From positions 1-6,613 of the forward strand of contig DOMD01000088.1 in the NCBI GenBank assembly GCA_003510525.1: a stretch of 6,613 nucleotides of DNA. Direction: 5' to 3'. The translations under genes were made by a program, and so were the position numbers. This DNA comes from Candidatus Omnitrophota bacterium. GTDB lineage: Bacteria; Omnitrophota; Gorgyraeia; Gygaellales; UBA12090. Shown here in pieces: positions 1-6,613 of the stretch (position 1 is its first letter; every line of letters begins with the position of its first letter). The notes beneath the pieces are model-generated. The model ran no database searches, was not told the origin of the DNA, and saw nothing but the letters and a program-made list of their open reading frames with translations.

Positions 1-903
1 ATCCGCAGTGTGGTTAGGTGCGCCTTAAGCGCGAAATTAGAGGTCGTTGGCATATTCCGGGGCTGGCAGGGTTTGATTGATGATGAGGTTAAACCTTTTA
101 ACCATCGTTCGGTATCCGGGATAATCAATCTGGGCGGGACTATTTTGAAGACTGCCCGCTGCGCTGAATTTAAAACTGAGGACGGACAGAAGCAGGCTTA
201 TCAGACCATAAAGAAATATGCCATAGACGGTCTCATAGTTATCGGCGGAGACGGCAGTTTCCGGGGGGCGCATAGTTTTGGGATTAAGTATAATCTTCCT
301 TGCATAGGTATTCCGGCCTCTATTGATAATGATATCAACGGAATAGATTCAACCATAGGCCTGGATACGGCCATCAACACCGCGCTGTATGCCATTGATA
401 ACATCCGGGATACGGCTACTTCAATGGAGAGGATTTTTGTGGTGGAGGTAATGGGCCGGGACTCCGGTTATATTGCCTTACAGACGGCCCTGGCCGGAGG
501 ATGCGAGGATGTGATTATTCCGGAACGAGGCTTTGATTTAGGAAAGGCTTGCCATGAAATCGTTGAGGGTAATATCCGGGGAAAGATTAGTTGGATTATA
601 GTGAGCGCTGAGGGCGCGGCTTCGGCCCCGGATGTCGCGGCTAAAATAAGTCAATTAACGTCACTTGAGGCCCGGGCCGTAGTCTTAGGCCATATCCAAA
701 GAGGCGGCCGGCCCACTGCCGCCAGCCGTAGCCTGGCCTTAAGGCTGGGGGAGGCGGCAGTAGAGTGCTTAGTAAAAGGCGAAGCGGATAAGGCGGTAGC
801 GGTAACCAACGGAGAGATTATCAGCGTGGGCCTGGAGCAGGCCTTAGTTAAAAAAGACTTAAAGGTTGAGCAGATCTACGCGTTAATCAAGAAAATGACT
901 TAA
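1..903 (+). CDS. pfkA: 6-phosphofructokinase, ATP-type (5' truncated by window edge)
   Basis: Phosphorylates fructose-6-phosphate to fructose-1,6-bisphosphate, the committed step of cytoplasmic glycolysis. The reading frame is open from base 1 (first residues IRSVVRCALSAKLEVVG), so about 20 N-terminal residues, including the first glycine-rich ATP loop, lie outside; 300 residues are visible. Seen, by visible residue: GGDGS at 82-86, catalytic IDND with Asp109 (E. coli Asp127), MGRDSG near 151-156, and GHIQRGG with the His and Arg that bind the sugar phosphate in the family. The residue after GGD is Gly (E. coli Gly104) and the residue three before the catalytic Asp is Ala rather than the Lys of PPi enzymes, so ATP is the likely phosphoryl donor. 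Of the E. coli effector-site arginines, those matching 21, 25 and 154 are kept, but 54 is His, so allosteric control may differ. The GTG at 10 is an internal Val codon, not the start. Confidence 0.95.
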   Translation: MRSVVRCALSAKLEVVGIFRGWQGLIDDEVKPFNHRSVSGIINLGGTILKTARCAEFKTEDGQKQAYQTIKKYAIDGLIVIGGDGSFRGAHSFGIKYNLPCIGIPASIDNDINGIDSTIGLDTAINTALYAIDNIRDTATSMERIFVVEVMGRDSGYIALQTALAGGCEDVIIPERGFDLGKACHEIVEGNIRGKISWIIVSAEGAASAPDVAAKISQLTSLEARAVVLGHIQRGGRPTAASRSLALRLGEAAVECLVKGEADKAVAVTNGEIISVGLEQALVKKDLKVEQIYALIKKMT

Positions 904-908
904 GTTTT

Positions 909-1043
909 AAAAAGACGCAAAAGCGCGAAATATGTTAAAAATAACGCATACCGCGAAGGCGCAAAATTTTTCTTATCCCTTTTTTGCGTTTTAGCGGTGT
1001 AAAGGCTATTTTTGATGCTTATTTTGCGTTTTTGCGATTTAAA
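909..1043. repeat. Long imperfect inverted repeat between pfkA and the aldolase gene
   Basis: The gene-free stretch 904-1058 is mostly one imperfect palindrome. The left arm (about 909-966) pairs with the right arm (about 982-1043) around a roughly 15-base centre. Matching blocks read directly: cgcaaaa 960-966 with ttttgcg 982-988; ttaaaaata 935-943 with tatttttga 1007-1015; and cgcaaaagcgcgaaat 916-931 with attttgcgtttttgcg 1021-1036, where both mismatches become G-U pairs in + strand RNA. The arm ends just before the AAAGGAG of the next gene. There is no T-run after it, so it does not look like an intrinsic terminator. It may be a dispersed palindromic element or an RNA-stabilising hairpin; its copy number cannot be judged from one window. 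Confidence 0.7.
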
Positions 1044-1047
1044 GGAG
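1041..1047 (+). promoter_or_regulatory. Ribosome binding site of the aldolase gene
   Basis: AAAGGAG lies 11 bases before the ATG at 1059 and fixes that start. It directly abuts the downstream arm of the inverted repeat, so folding of the RNA could influence its accessibility. Confidence 0.75.
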
Positions 1048-1058
1048 AAGATTAAAAA

Positions 1059-2384
1059 ATGGGAAGAACAGCAAAAGACATCGGCGGATTCGTAAAGGAT
1101 TTAATCGCGATTGAGGATATTGAGACTAAAAAAAGGATTTACAAGAAAGTGTTAGGTATTGCCTATAAAAACGGAATATATCCGGCCTCTATCCATGATT
1201 TTTATATTGCCCGGGCAAAAGAAGGCTTTGGTGGTTTTACGGTGCCGGCAATGAATTTGCGTTCAATGACCTACGATTTAGCGCGGGCGATATTTAGGGT
1301 AGCCAAGCGTAATAATTCGGGCGCGTTTATCTTTGAGATTGCCAAATCGGAAATGGGCTATACCAATCAGCCGCCTCCGGAATACGCCGCGGTGATTTTA
1401 TCCGCCGCGATCAAGGAAGGTTATCGCGGCCCGGTATTTATTCAGGCCGACCATACCCAGGTGAATATCAAGAAATTCAAAGAAAATCCGGAGAAAGAAA
1501 TAGAAGCATTGCAGGCCTTAATTGCCGAGGCGATTGAGTTTGGTTTTTATAATATAGATATAGATTCATCAACCCTGGTTGATTTATCGCAATCAACGGT
1601 TAAGAAACAGCAATATTTTAATTTTGATACCTGCGCCAGGCTTACCCAGTTTATCCGGCGCGTTGAGCCTAAGGGAATTACCGTTTCCGTGGGCGGAGAG
1701 ATCGGCGAGGTGGGGCATAAAAATTCCACCCCGGAAGAACTGCGGGTATTTATGGATGGTTTTAAAGAACGCCTGCGAAAAGGATTAACCGGGATAAGCA
1801 AGATTTCCGTGCAGACCGGGACCTCCCACGGCGGCGTGGTTTTACCCGACGGTTCAATCGCCCAGGTAGCCCTTGATTTTGATACCTTAAAGACGCTTTC
1901 AGAAATTGCCAGAAAAGAATACGGCCTGGCCGGGGCGGTCCAGCACGGAGCGTCAACCCTGCCTTCGGCGGCATTTCATAAATTTGCTGAATGCGAAACG
2001 GCTGAGGTGCATTTAGCCACTGAATTCCAGAATATGATGTATGATTCCAAGCATTTTCCGCCGGAATTAAAAGAAAAAATATATCAGTGGCTTAAAATCA
2101 ATGCCGCCTCGGAGAAAAAAGACGGTGAGACTGACGAGCAGTTTTTCTATAAGACCCGCAAAAAGGCCTTAGGCCCGTTTAAGCGCGAGATTATGGGTTT
2201 GTCTGATTCAATAAGGGAAGCAATTGCCCTTGAGCTGGAAGCAAAGTTTGATTTTCTATTCAAACAACTGAATGTGGTGAATAAAAAAGAACTGACCGAC
2301 ACCCACACTCCTCTAAAAAAGGTGATTACGCGTAAACGAAAAGAAGCCGCCGCGATCGTGCACGACGGCGAAGGGGCGGATTAA
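1059..2384 (+). CDS. Class II fructose-bisphosphate aldolase family protein, enlarged form
   Basis: Probably splits fructose-1,6-bisphosphate (or a related ketose bisphosphate) into two triose phosphates in the cytoplasm, using a divalent metal such as zinc. The class II signature appears in order: QADH at 129-132 (catalytic Asp131, metal His132), IDIDSS 166-171, GGEIGEVGH 212-220 (candidate metal Glu214), GTSHGG 254-259 (metal His257) and QHGAS 295-299 (metal His296). At 441 residues it is longer than common class II aldolases of roughly 285-360. It has about 50 extra residues before the barrel (1-50) and a long charged C-terminal part (about 320-441) that I do not recognise. The start is set by a good ribosome binding site at 1041. 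Lying after pfkA, it would use that enzyme's product, so fructose-bisphosphate is the favoured substrate; tagatose-bisphosphate or another aldol substrate cannot be excluded. I give no gene symbol because the subfamily is unclear. Confidence 0.85.
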   Translation: MGRTAKDIGGFVKDLIAIEDIETKKRIYKKVLGIAYKNGIYPASIHDFYIARAKEGFGGFTVPAMNLRSMTYDLARAIFRVAKRNNSGAFIFEIAKSEMGYTNQPPPEYAAVILSAAIKEGYRGPVFIQADHTQVNIKKFKENPEKEIEALQALIAEAIEFGFYNIDIDSSTLVDLSQSTVKKQQYFNFDTCARLTQFIRRVEPKGITVSVGGEIGEVGHKNSTPEELRVFMDGFKERLRKGLTGISKISVQTGTSHGGVVLPDGSIAQVALDFDTLKTLSEIARKEYGLAGAVQHGASTLPSAAFHKFAECETAEVHLATEFQNMMYDSKHFPPELKEKIYQWLKINAASEKKDGETDEQFFYKTRKKALGPFKREIMGLSDSIREAIALELEAKFDFLFKQLNVVNKKELTDTHTPLKKVITRKRKEAAAIVHDGEGAD

Positions 2385-2399
2385 AAATAGTTAACAGTT

Positions 2400-2429
2400 T
2401 CCGCCGAAGGCGGATCAGCCTACGGCTGA
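2400..2429. repeat. Two tandem perfect mini-hairpins
   Basis: Two adjacent perfect palindromes with the same geometry: TCCGCC-gaa-GGCGGA at 2400-2414, then TCAGCC-tac-GGCTGA at 2415-2429, each a 6-bp stem with a 3-base loop and no spacer between them. They occupy the 93-base gap between the aldolase gene and the small protein gene at 2478. No T-run follows directly, so a classical intrinsic terminator is not supported. The shape suggests a short dispersed palindromic repeat or an RNA end-protecting structure. The rest of the gap (2430-2477) shows no strong promoter. Confidence 0.75.
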
Positions 2430-2477
2430 CACAGTTGGCGTTTTACAGTAAACAAACGCGGTATAGAACAAATTTAT

Positions 2478-2672
2478 ATGAAATGGTGGATAAGAAAGGC
2501 AAAATCATTTAAAGAAGCGGAAGAATTTGATGATGAGTATTATCGTAGGATGCCGCCTGAAGACAGACTAAGCGATATGCAGCTTTGCCGTCAGATGTAT
2601 TTTAAATTAAAACATATAAATATTGATGAGGTACGAAAAGGACTTCGAAGATTTTATAAAGTCGTTAAATAA
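2478..2672 (+). CDS. Small protein, putative partner of the adjacent nucleotidyltransferase
   Basis: A 64-residue soluble protein of unknown function. It has no signal peptide or membrane segment. The first half is acidic and aromatic-rich (SFKEAEEFDDEYYRRM at 10-25), followed by a DRLSDMQLCRQMYFKL helix-like stretch and a basic end ([11 protein letters not shown]). The pattern 'FKEAEEFD.EYY...P..RL...Q..R..YFK' resembles, from memory, small proteins often encoded next to minimal nucleotidyltransferases, which makes it credible as a real gene. It overlaps the next gene by 47 bases in another frame, so the two are probably translationally coupled. No clear ribosome binding site precedes the ATG at 2478, which is the only reasonable start. 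By analogy with two-gene toxin-antitoxin modules it could be the antitoxin or regulatory half, but that is inference from position only. Confidence 0.7.
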   Translation: MKWWIRKAKSFKEAEEFDDEYYRRMPPEDRLSDMQLCRQMYFKLKHINIDEVRKGLRRFYKVVK

Positions 2673-3078
2673 GAATAAAGTAAAATACTGCATTATTGGT
2701 GCTTTTGCCGTTGGCTTATACGGATACCCAAGATACACGGGTGATATTGATATTCTGGTTGAGCCGTCCGCGGAGAATGCTAAGAAAGTTATTAAGGCAA
2801 TAAGGGAGTTTGGATTCAAGAGTTTGGATTTAACAGAGAAAGATTTCAGTCAGGAAAATAAGGTAATTCAGTTAGGTTATGAACCAGTGAGAATTGATCT
2901 CATAACTTCACTGGGAGGGATAACCTTTAAAGAAATATGGAAACATAGAGAAGAAGGAATTTATGGTAAAGTAAAAGTTTATTTTATCGGCCGCAATGAG
3001 CTTATAAGATCAAAGAAGCTGGCAAACAGGCCGCAAGACAAAATAGATATAAATAAATTATTTAAAAGGAGAAGCTGA
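2626..3078 (+). CDS. Minimal nucleotidyltransferase (AbiEii/DUF6036-like)
   Basis: A 150-residue protein with the DNA polymerase beta-type nucleotidyltransferase core. It likely transfers a nucleotide to an RNA, protein or small-molecule target; the target is unknown. Seen: [20 protein letters not shown] at 25-44, with the metal-binding Asp40 and Asp42; a third acidic residue, Asp91, in VRIDLITS; and a C-terminal [18 protein letters not shown] helix typical of this group. All three catalytic acids are present, so the enzyme should be active. Relatives include toxins of AbiE-type and similar toxin-antitoxin systems. The ATG at 2626 is preferred over the TTG directly before it because family members begin about this far ahead of the core. 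Its stop overlaps the ilvD start (TGATG). The gene is AT-rich compared with ilvD, consistent with acquisition as a module with the small gene upstream. Confidence 0.85.
   Translation: MRYEKDFEDFIKSLNKNKVKYCIIGAFAVGLYGYPRYTGDIDILVEPSAENAKKVIKAIREFGFKSLDLTEKDFSQENKVIQLGYEPVRIDLITSLGGITFKEIWKHREEGIYGKVKVYFIGRNELIRSKKLANRPQDKIDINKLFKRRS
3066..3071 (+). promoter_or_regulatory. Ribosome binding site of ilvD inside the nucleotidyltransferase gene
   Basis: AAGGAG sits 6 bases before the ilvD ATG at 3078 and within the last codons of the upstream gene. With the TGATG stop-start overlap, this suggests coupled translation of the nucleotidyltransferase and ilvD from one transcript. Confidence 0.75.
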
Positions 3079-4730
3079 TGCGTTCGGATACAATCAAAAA
3101 AGGCATAGAGAGGATTCCTCACCGGGCCTTGCTTTTTGCTACCGGCATCACCCGCGAAGATTTAGGTAAACCTTTTATCGGGATTGCCTCGAGTTTTACC
3201 GACCTGGTTCCCGGGCACACCCAGATGCGCCCTTTAGAGAGCGCGATTGAAAACGGGATTTATGCCGGAGGCGGCAGGCCCTTTGTCTTTGGCATCCCAG
3301 GAATCTGCGATGGAATCGCGATGGGGCATGCCGGAATGCATTATTCCCTGGCTTCGCGGGAGCTGATCGCGGATATGGTTGAATCTATTGCCAATGCCCA
3401 TTGTCTGGACGGGCTGGTTTTGCTTACTAATTGCGATAAAATTACTCCCGGAATGCTGATGGCCGCGGCCCGCCTGAATATCCCGTCAATCGTAGTAACC
3501 GCCGGGCCAATGGTAACCGGAAGGCTGAGGGGAAAACGGCTTTCTTTGGTCCGGGATACCTTTGAGGCCGTGGCTAAGGCAAAAACCGGCGAGCTATCTC
3601 AAAAAGAAATTGAAACCGTTGAGATGTGCGCTTGTCCCGGTTCCGGCTCTTGCCAGGGTCTTTATACCGCCAATACTATGTCTTGTTTGACTGAGACCAT
3701 GGGGATGAGCCTGACCGGCTGTGCCACCAGCATGGTGGCTTTAGCCAAGAAAGAGAGAATTGCCTTTGAGTCGGGCAGAAAAATAGTCCGCCTGGTAGAA
3801 GAAGATGTCCGTCCGCGCTCGATAATGAATAAGCACGCCTTCCATAATGCCATTACCGTGGATATGGCTTTAGGCGGTTCATCTAACACGGTGTTACATC
3901 TCTTGGCTATCGCTCATGAGGCCAAGGTGGATTTGCCGCTTAAGCTGTTTGATGATATTTCCAAGGCTACTCCTAATATTTGTTCTCTGGAGCCCACCGG
4001 AAATTTTTATATGGAGGATTTAGAATATGCCGGAGGAATCCCCGCGGTTTTAAAGCGGCTCAAAGAAAGTTTAAAAAATAATCCCACGGTAAATACCAAG
4101 TCAATTTATACAATCGCTGATGAGGCGGAAATTACGGACAGTGAAGTAATCCGTCCATTAAATAATTCGTATAATAAGGAAGGCGGAATCGCGGTCCTTT
4201 ACGGCAATCTTGCCCCGGATGGCTCAGTGGTGAAGCAGGCGGCGGTATCCGCGAAGATGAAGGTTTTCCAGGGGCAGGCGATATGCTTTAATTCCGAGGA
4301 AGAGGCGATGAAGGCGATTCTTAACGGCAAAATTAAAAAGGGCCGGGTAGTGGTTATTCGCTATGAAGGCCCGGCCGGAGGCCCTGGAATGAGGGAGATG
4401 CTTTCTCCGACCTCGGCAATCGTGGGAATGGGTTTAGCCGATGATGTGGCTTTGATTACCGACGGCCGTTTTTCCGGCGGCACCCGCGGTCCCTGCATCG
4501 GACATATTTCGCCTGAGGCCTATTCCGGAGGGCCGATTGCCGCTGTCGTTAACGGCGATACCATAAAGATAGATATTCCTAAAAGAAAGTTAGAGCTGGT
4601 AATCGGTGAAGAGGAACTAAGGGTAAGGCTAAGCAAAATTAAAAACCCCAAGCCTAAAATAACCGAAGGCTATTTATCCCGTTATGCCCGGATGGTCAGT
4701 TCCGCGGATAAAGGAGCGATACTTATATAA
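3078..4730 (+). CDS. ilvD: Dihydroxy-acid dehydratase
   Basis: Dehydrates 2,3-dihydroxy-isovalerate and 2,3-dihydroxy-3-methylvalerate to the 2-oxo acids of valine and isoleucine, in the cytoplasm, with an iron-sulfur cluster and Mg. It is 550 residues, a normal length. Seen: N-terminal [23 protein letters not shown] at 44-47; ICDGIAMGH 76-84; NCDKITPGM 118-126 with cluster Cys119 and a Lys121 that is carbamylated in the family; [12 protein letters not shown] 190-201 with cluster Cys192; and C-terminal TDGRFSGGT with the catalytic Ser, ending in SADKGAIL. The VPGH segment matches the E. coli-type enzyme and lacks the extra Cys (PCN) of the 2Fe-2S plant and mycobacterial type, so an oxygen-sensitive 4Fe-4S cluster is likely (inference). 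It overlaps the nucleotidyltransferase stop by one base. IlvB of the same pathway follows after the brnT pair. Confidence 0.97.
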   Translation: MRSDTIKKGIERIPHRALLFATGITREDLGKPFIGIASSFTDLVPGHTQMRPLESAIENGIYAGGGRPFVFGIPGICDGIAMGHAGMHYSLASRELIADMVESIANAHCLDGLVLLTNCDKITPGMLMAAARLNIPSIVVTAGPMVTGRLRGKRLSLVRDTFEAVAKAKTGELSQKEIETVEMCACPGSGSCQGLYTANTMSCLTETMGMSLTGCATSMVALAKKERIAFESGRKIVRLVEEDVRPRSIMNKHAFHNAITVDMALGGSSNTVLHLLAIAHEAKVDLPLKLFDDISKATPNICSLEPTGNFYMEDLEYAGGIPAVLKRLKESLKNNPTVNTKSIYTIADEAEITDSEVIRPLNNSYNKEGGIAVLYGNLAPDGSVVKQAAVSAKMKVFQGQAICFNSEEEAMKAILNGKIKKGRVVVIRYEGPAGGPGMREMLSPTSAIVGMGLADDVALITDGRFSGGTRGPCIGHISPEAYSGGPIAAVVNGDTIKIDIPKRKLELVIGEEELRVRLSKIKNPKPKITEGYLSRYARMVSSADKGAILI

Positions 4731-4745
4731 CTGTCAAAGTACAAA

Positions 4746-4754
4746 TGATAAAAT
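4746..4754 (+). promoter_or_regulatory. Possible extended -10 promoter for the brnT pair
   Basis: TGATAAAAT in the 29-base ilvD-brnT gap reads as an extended -10 (TG, one base, TAAAAT, five of six matches to TATAAT). It ends only 5 bases before the brnT ATG, where no ribosome binding site is visible, so transcription would start about at the ATG and give a leaderless message. No convincing -35 is present. In an AT-rich gap this could be chance. Confidence 0.35.
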
Positions 4755-4756
4755 AA

Positions 4757-5285
<529 letters not shown>

Positions 5286-5315
5286 ACATTTTACCCACAT
5301 TATACGGAAAATAAT

Positions 5316-6613
5316 ATGATTGGCGCGCAGATACTTATTGAATGTTTAGAGCGTGAGGGTGTCTCAATAATGTTTGGATACCCGGGCGGGGTGGTTTTGC
5401 CTATTTTTGACCGGCTCTATGATTCCAAGCTCCGCCACGTCCTCGTCCGCCACGAGCAGGGCGGCGCCCACGCCGCCGACGGCTATGCCCGCTCAACCGG
5501 TAAGGTGGGGGTGTGCCTGGCTACCTCCGGCCCGGGGGCTACCAATTTGATTACCGGCATTGCCAACGCCTATATGGATTCTATTCCGATGGTGGCCATC
5601 ACCGGACAGGTGAAGACCTTTTTAATCGGAAACGACGCTTTTCAGGAGGTGGATGTTACCGGTATCACCCGCTCAATTTCCAAGCATAATTATTTAGTTA
5701 AGGATGTTAAGGATTTAGCCCGGGTTATCCGGGAGGCCTTTCATATTGCCTCAACCGGCAGGCCGGGACCGGTGGTAGTGGATATTCCGGTTGATGTCCA
5801 GCAGGCCGAATGCGACTTCGTCTATCCGCAGGAAGTTAATTTGCCCGGATACAAGCCTACCTATTTTGGCCATTCCGGACAGATCAAAAGAGCGGCTAAA
5901 CTGATTGCCGAGTCCAAGAAGCCTATCCTTTATATCGGCGGAGGGGTGATTACCTCCGGGGCCGCCAATGAAATAAAGGAATTGGCTGAAGTTTACCGGA
6001 TTCCGGTAACCATGACTATGATGGGCCTGGGCGCATTTCCGGGAACCCATGAATTATCTTTAGGGATGCTGGGTATGCACGGCACGGCGTATGCCAATCA
6101 TGCCACCATGGAGTCGGAGCTGATTATCGCCGTGGGCGCGCGCTTTGACGACCGGGTTACCGGACGGGTGAGCGCCTTTGCCCCTCATGCCACAATAATC
6201 CATATTGATATTGACCCTACCTCAATTAGTAAGAATGTGGAAGTGGATATTCCGATAGTCGGAGATGTTAAAAATGTCCTGGGCCAACTTTTGGAGGCCA
6301 TAAGTAAACTTAAAAAAAAGCCGGATACCCGTAAATGGCTGGAGCAAATTCACGAATGGAAGGCTAAACATCCCTTAAGATATCTTCATGAGACCGGCAA
6401 AATTAAGCCTCAATATGTGATTGAACAGATTTATGAAGTAACTAAAGGAGAGGCGATTATTGTTACCGAGGTCGGGCAAAACCAGATGTGGAGTTGTCAG
6501 TGGTATAAATATAACCGGCCGCGCACCTTTATCTCTAGCGGCGGTTTAGGCACCATGGGTTTTGGTTTACCCGCGGCTATGGGGGTGAAATTAGGTTGTC
6601 CGGAAAAAATAGT
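5316..6613 (+). CDS. ilvB: Acetolactate synthase large (catalytic) subunit, 3' truncated by window edge
   Basis: A thiamine-diphosphate enzyme that condenses two pyruvates to acetolactate, or pyruvate with 2-oxobutyrate, the first common step of valine, leucine and isoleucine synthesis. The frame from ATG 5316 stays open to the window end: 432 complete codons plus two bases of about 550-600. Seen: GAQILIECLEREGV at 3-16, FGYPGG 20-25, RHEQGGAHAADGYAR 45-59 with the cofactor-activating Glu47, VGARFDDRVTG up to 283 (the FAD-linked motif of the biosynthetic form), EVGQNQMW from 385, and SGGLGTMGFGLPAAMG 408-423. The GDG thiamine-diphosphate motif would follow just past the edge. The start matches the family N-terminus; only a weak GGA (5306-5308) precedes it. 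It follows the brnT pair by 30 bases, and its small regulatory subunit is expected downstream. It is intact as far as visible. Confidence 0.96.
   Translation, partial: MIGAQILIECLEREGVSIMFGYPGGVVLPIFDRLYDSKLRHVLVRHEQGGAHAADGYARSTGKVGVCLATSGPGATNLITGIANAYMDSIPMVAITGQVKTFLIGNDAFQEVDVTGITRSISKHNYLVKDVKDLARVIREAFHIASTGRPGPVVVDIPVDVQQAECDFVYPQEVNLPGYKPTYFGHSGQIKRAAKLIAESKKPILYIGGGVITSGAANEIKELAEVYRIPVTMTMMGLGAFPGTHELSLGMLGMHGTAYANHATMESELIIAVGARFDDRVTGRVSAFAPHATIIHIDIDPTSISKNVEVDIPIVGDVKNVLGQLLEAISKLKKKPDTRKWLEQIHEWKAKHPLRYLHETGKIKPQYVIEQIYEVTKGEAIIVTEVGQNQMWSCQWYKYNRPRTFISSGGLGTMGFGLPAAMGVKLGCPEKI

Noticed and set aside
10..12. GTG as start codon of the phosphofructokinase
   Set aside because: The frame is open upstream to base 1 and the upstream residues IRS continue the family alignment (IRxVVR), so the gene is cut by the window edge and this is an internal Val.
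909..1043. CRISPR array or direct-repeat array
   Set aside because: The gcgcaaaa/ttttgcg units are inverted, irregularly spaced and imperfect, with no equal-length spacers.
1547..1974. Open frames on the minus strand and in another + frame inside the aldolase gene
   Set aside because: They lie wholly within a gene with clear catalytic motifs, have no recognisable protein features and no start signals.
2400..2445. Intrinsic terminator after the aldolase gene
   Set aside because: The hairpins are perfect but not followed by a T-run; only TTTT occurs at 2441-2444, well downstream of the second stem.
2623..2625. TTG as start of the nucleotidyltransferase
   Set aside because: An ATG follows immediately at 2626 and fits family N-termini; neither has a better ribosome binding site.
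3062..3077. Amino-acid leader, T-box or attenuator ahead of ilvD or ilvB
   Set aside because: There is no intergenic space before ilvD and only 30 bases before ilvB; no leader peptide rich in Leu/Ile/Val codons and no T-box-like sequence was found.
5751..6050. Minus-strand open frame of 99 codons inside ilvB
   Set aside because: The + strand is a continuous, motif-rich acetolactate synthase; the opposite frame has no recognisable domain.

Overview
The window is a dense, single-strand run of bacterial genes, all on the + strand, with no gene-free stretch longer than about 155 bases. It carries central-carbon and branched-chain amino acid enzymes, with two small toxin-antitoxin-like gene pairs set between them. 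The order is: 3' part of ATP-type 6-phosphofructokinase (pfkA, 1-903); an enlarged class II fructose-bisphosphate aldolase (1059-2384); a 64-residue protein overlapping a minimal nucleotidyltransferase (2478-3078); dihydroxy-acid dehydratase (ilvD, 3078-4730); a BrnT-family toxin with a non-canonical antitoxin-like partner (4760-5285); and the 5' part of the acetolactate synthase large subunit (ilvB, from 5316, running off the end).

How the genes work together: PfkA makes fructose-1,6-bisphosphate and the aldolase splits it, so the first two genes form a glycolytic pair. IlvB makes acetolactate from pyruvate (or acetohydroxybutyrate from pyruvate plus 2-oxobutyrate), and IlvD later dehydrates the dihydroxy acids to the 2-oxo acids of valine and isoleucine. 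The genes for ilvN/H and ilvC would be expected downstream but lie outside the window. The small pairs between these enzymes look like insertions: they are visibly AT-richer than the metabolic genes (hand counts on single 60-base lines: 25-32% G+C in the nucleotidyltransferase gene against 50% in ilvD). They are fitted almost seamlessly, by a 1-base TGATG overlap with ilvD and a 29-base gap after it.

Non-coding structure: 909-1043 holds a long imperfect inverted repeat whose downstream arm ends at the ribosome binding site of the aldolase gene. 2400-2429 holds two perfect 6-bp/3-nt hairpins back to back. 5234-5261 is a GC-rich double palindrome that lies inside the 3' end of the antitoxin-like gene and encodes part of its tail. 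No tRNA, rRNA, CRISPR array, transposase or riboswitch was recognised.

Organism: the gene set, the mixed base composition, and the abundance of short palindromes and toxin-antitoxin-like pairs would fit an uncultivated, probably anaerobic environmental bacterium, for example Omnitrophota or a related lineage. This is a low-confidence impression; phylogeny of PfkA, IlvD and IlvB would settle it.
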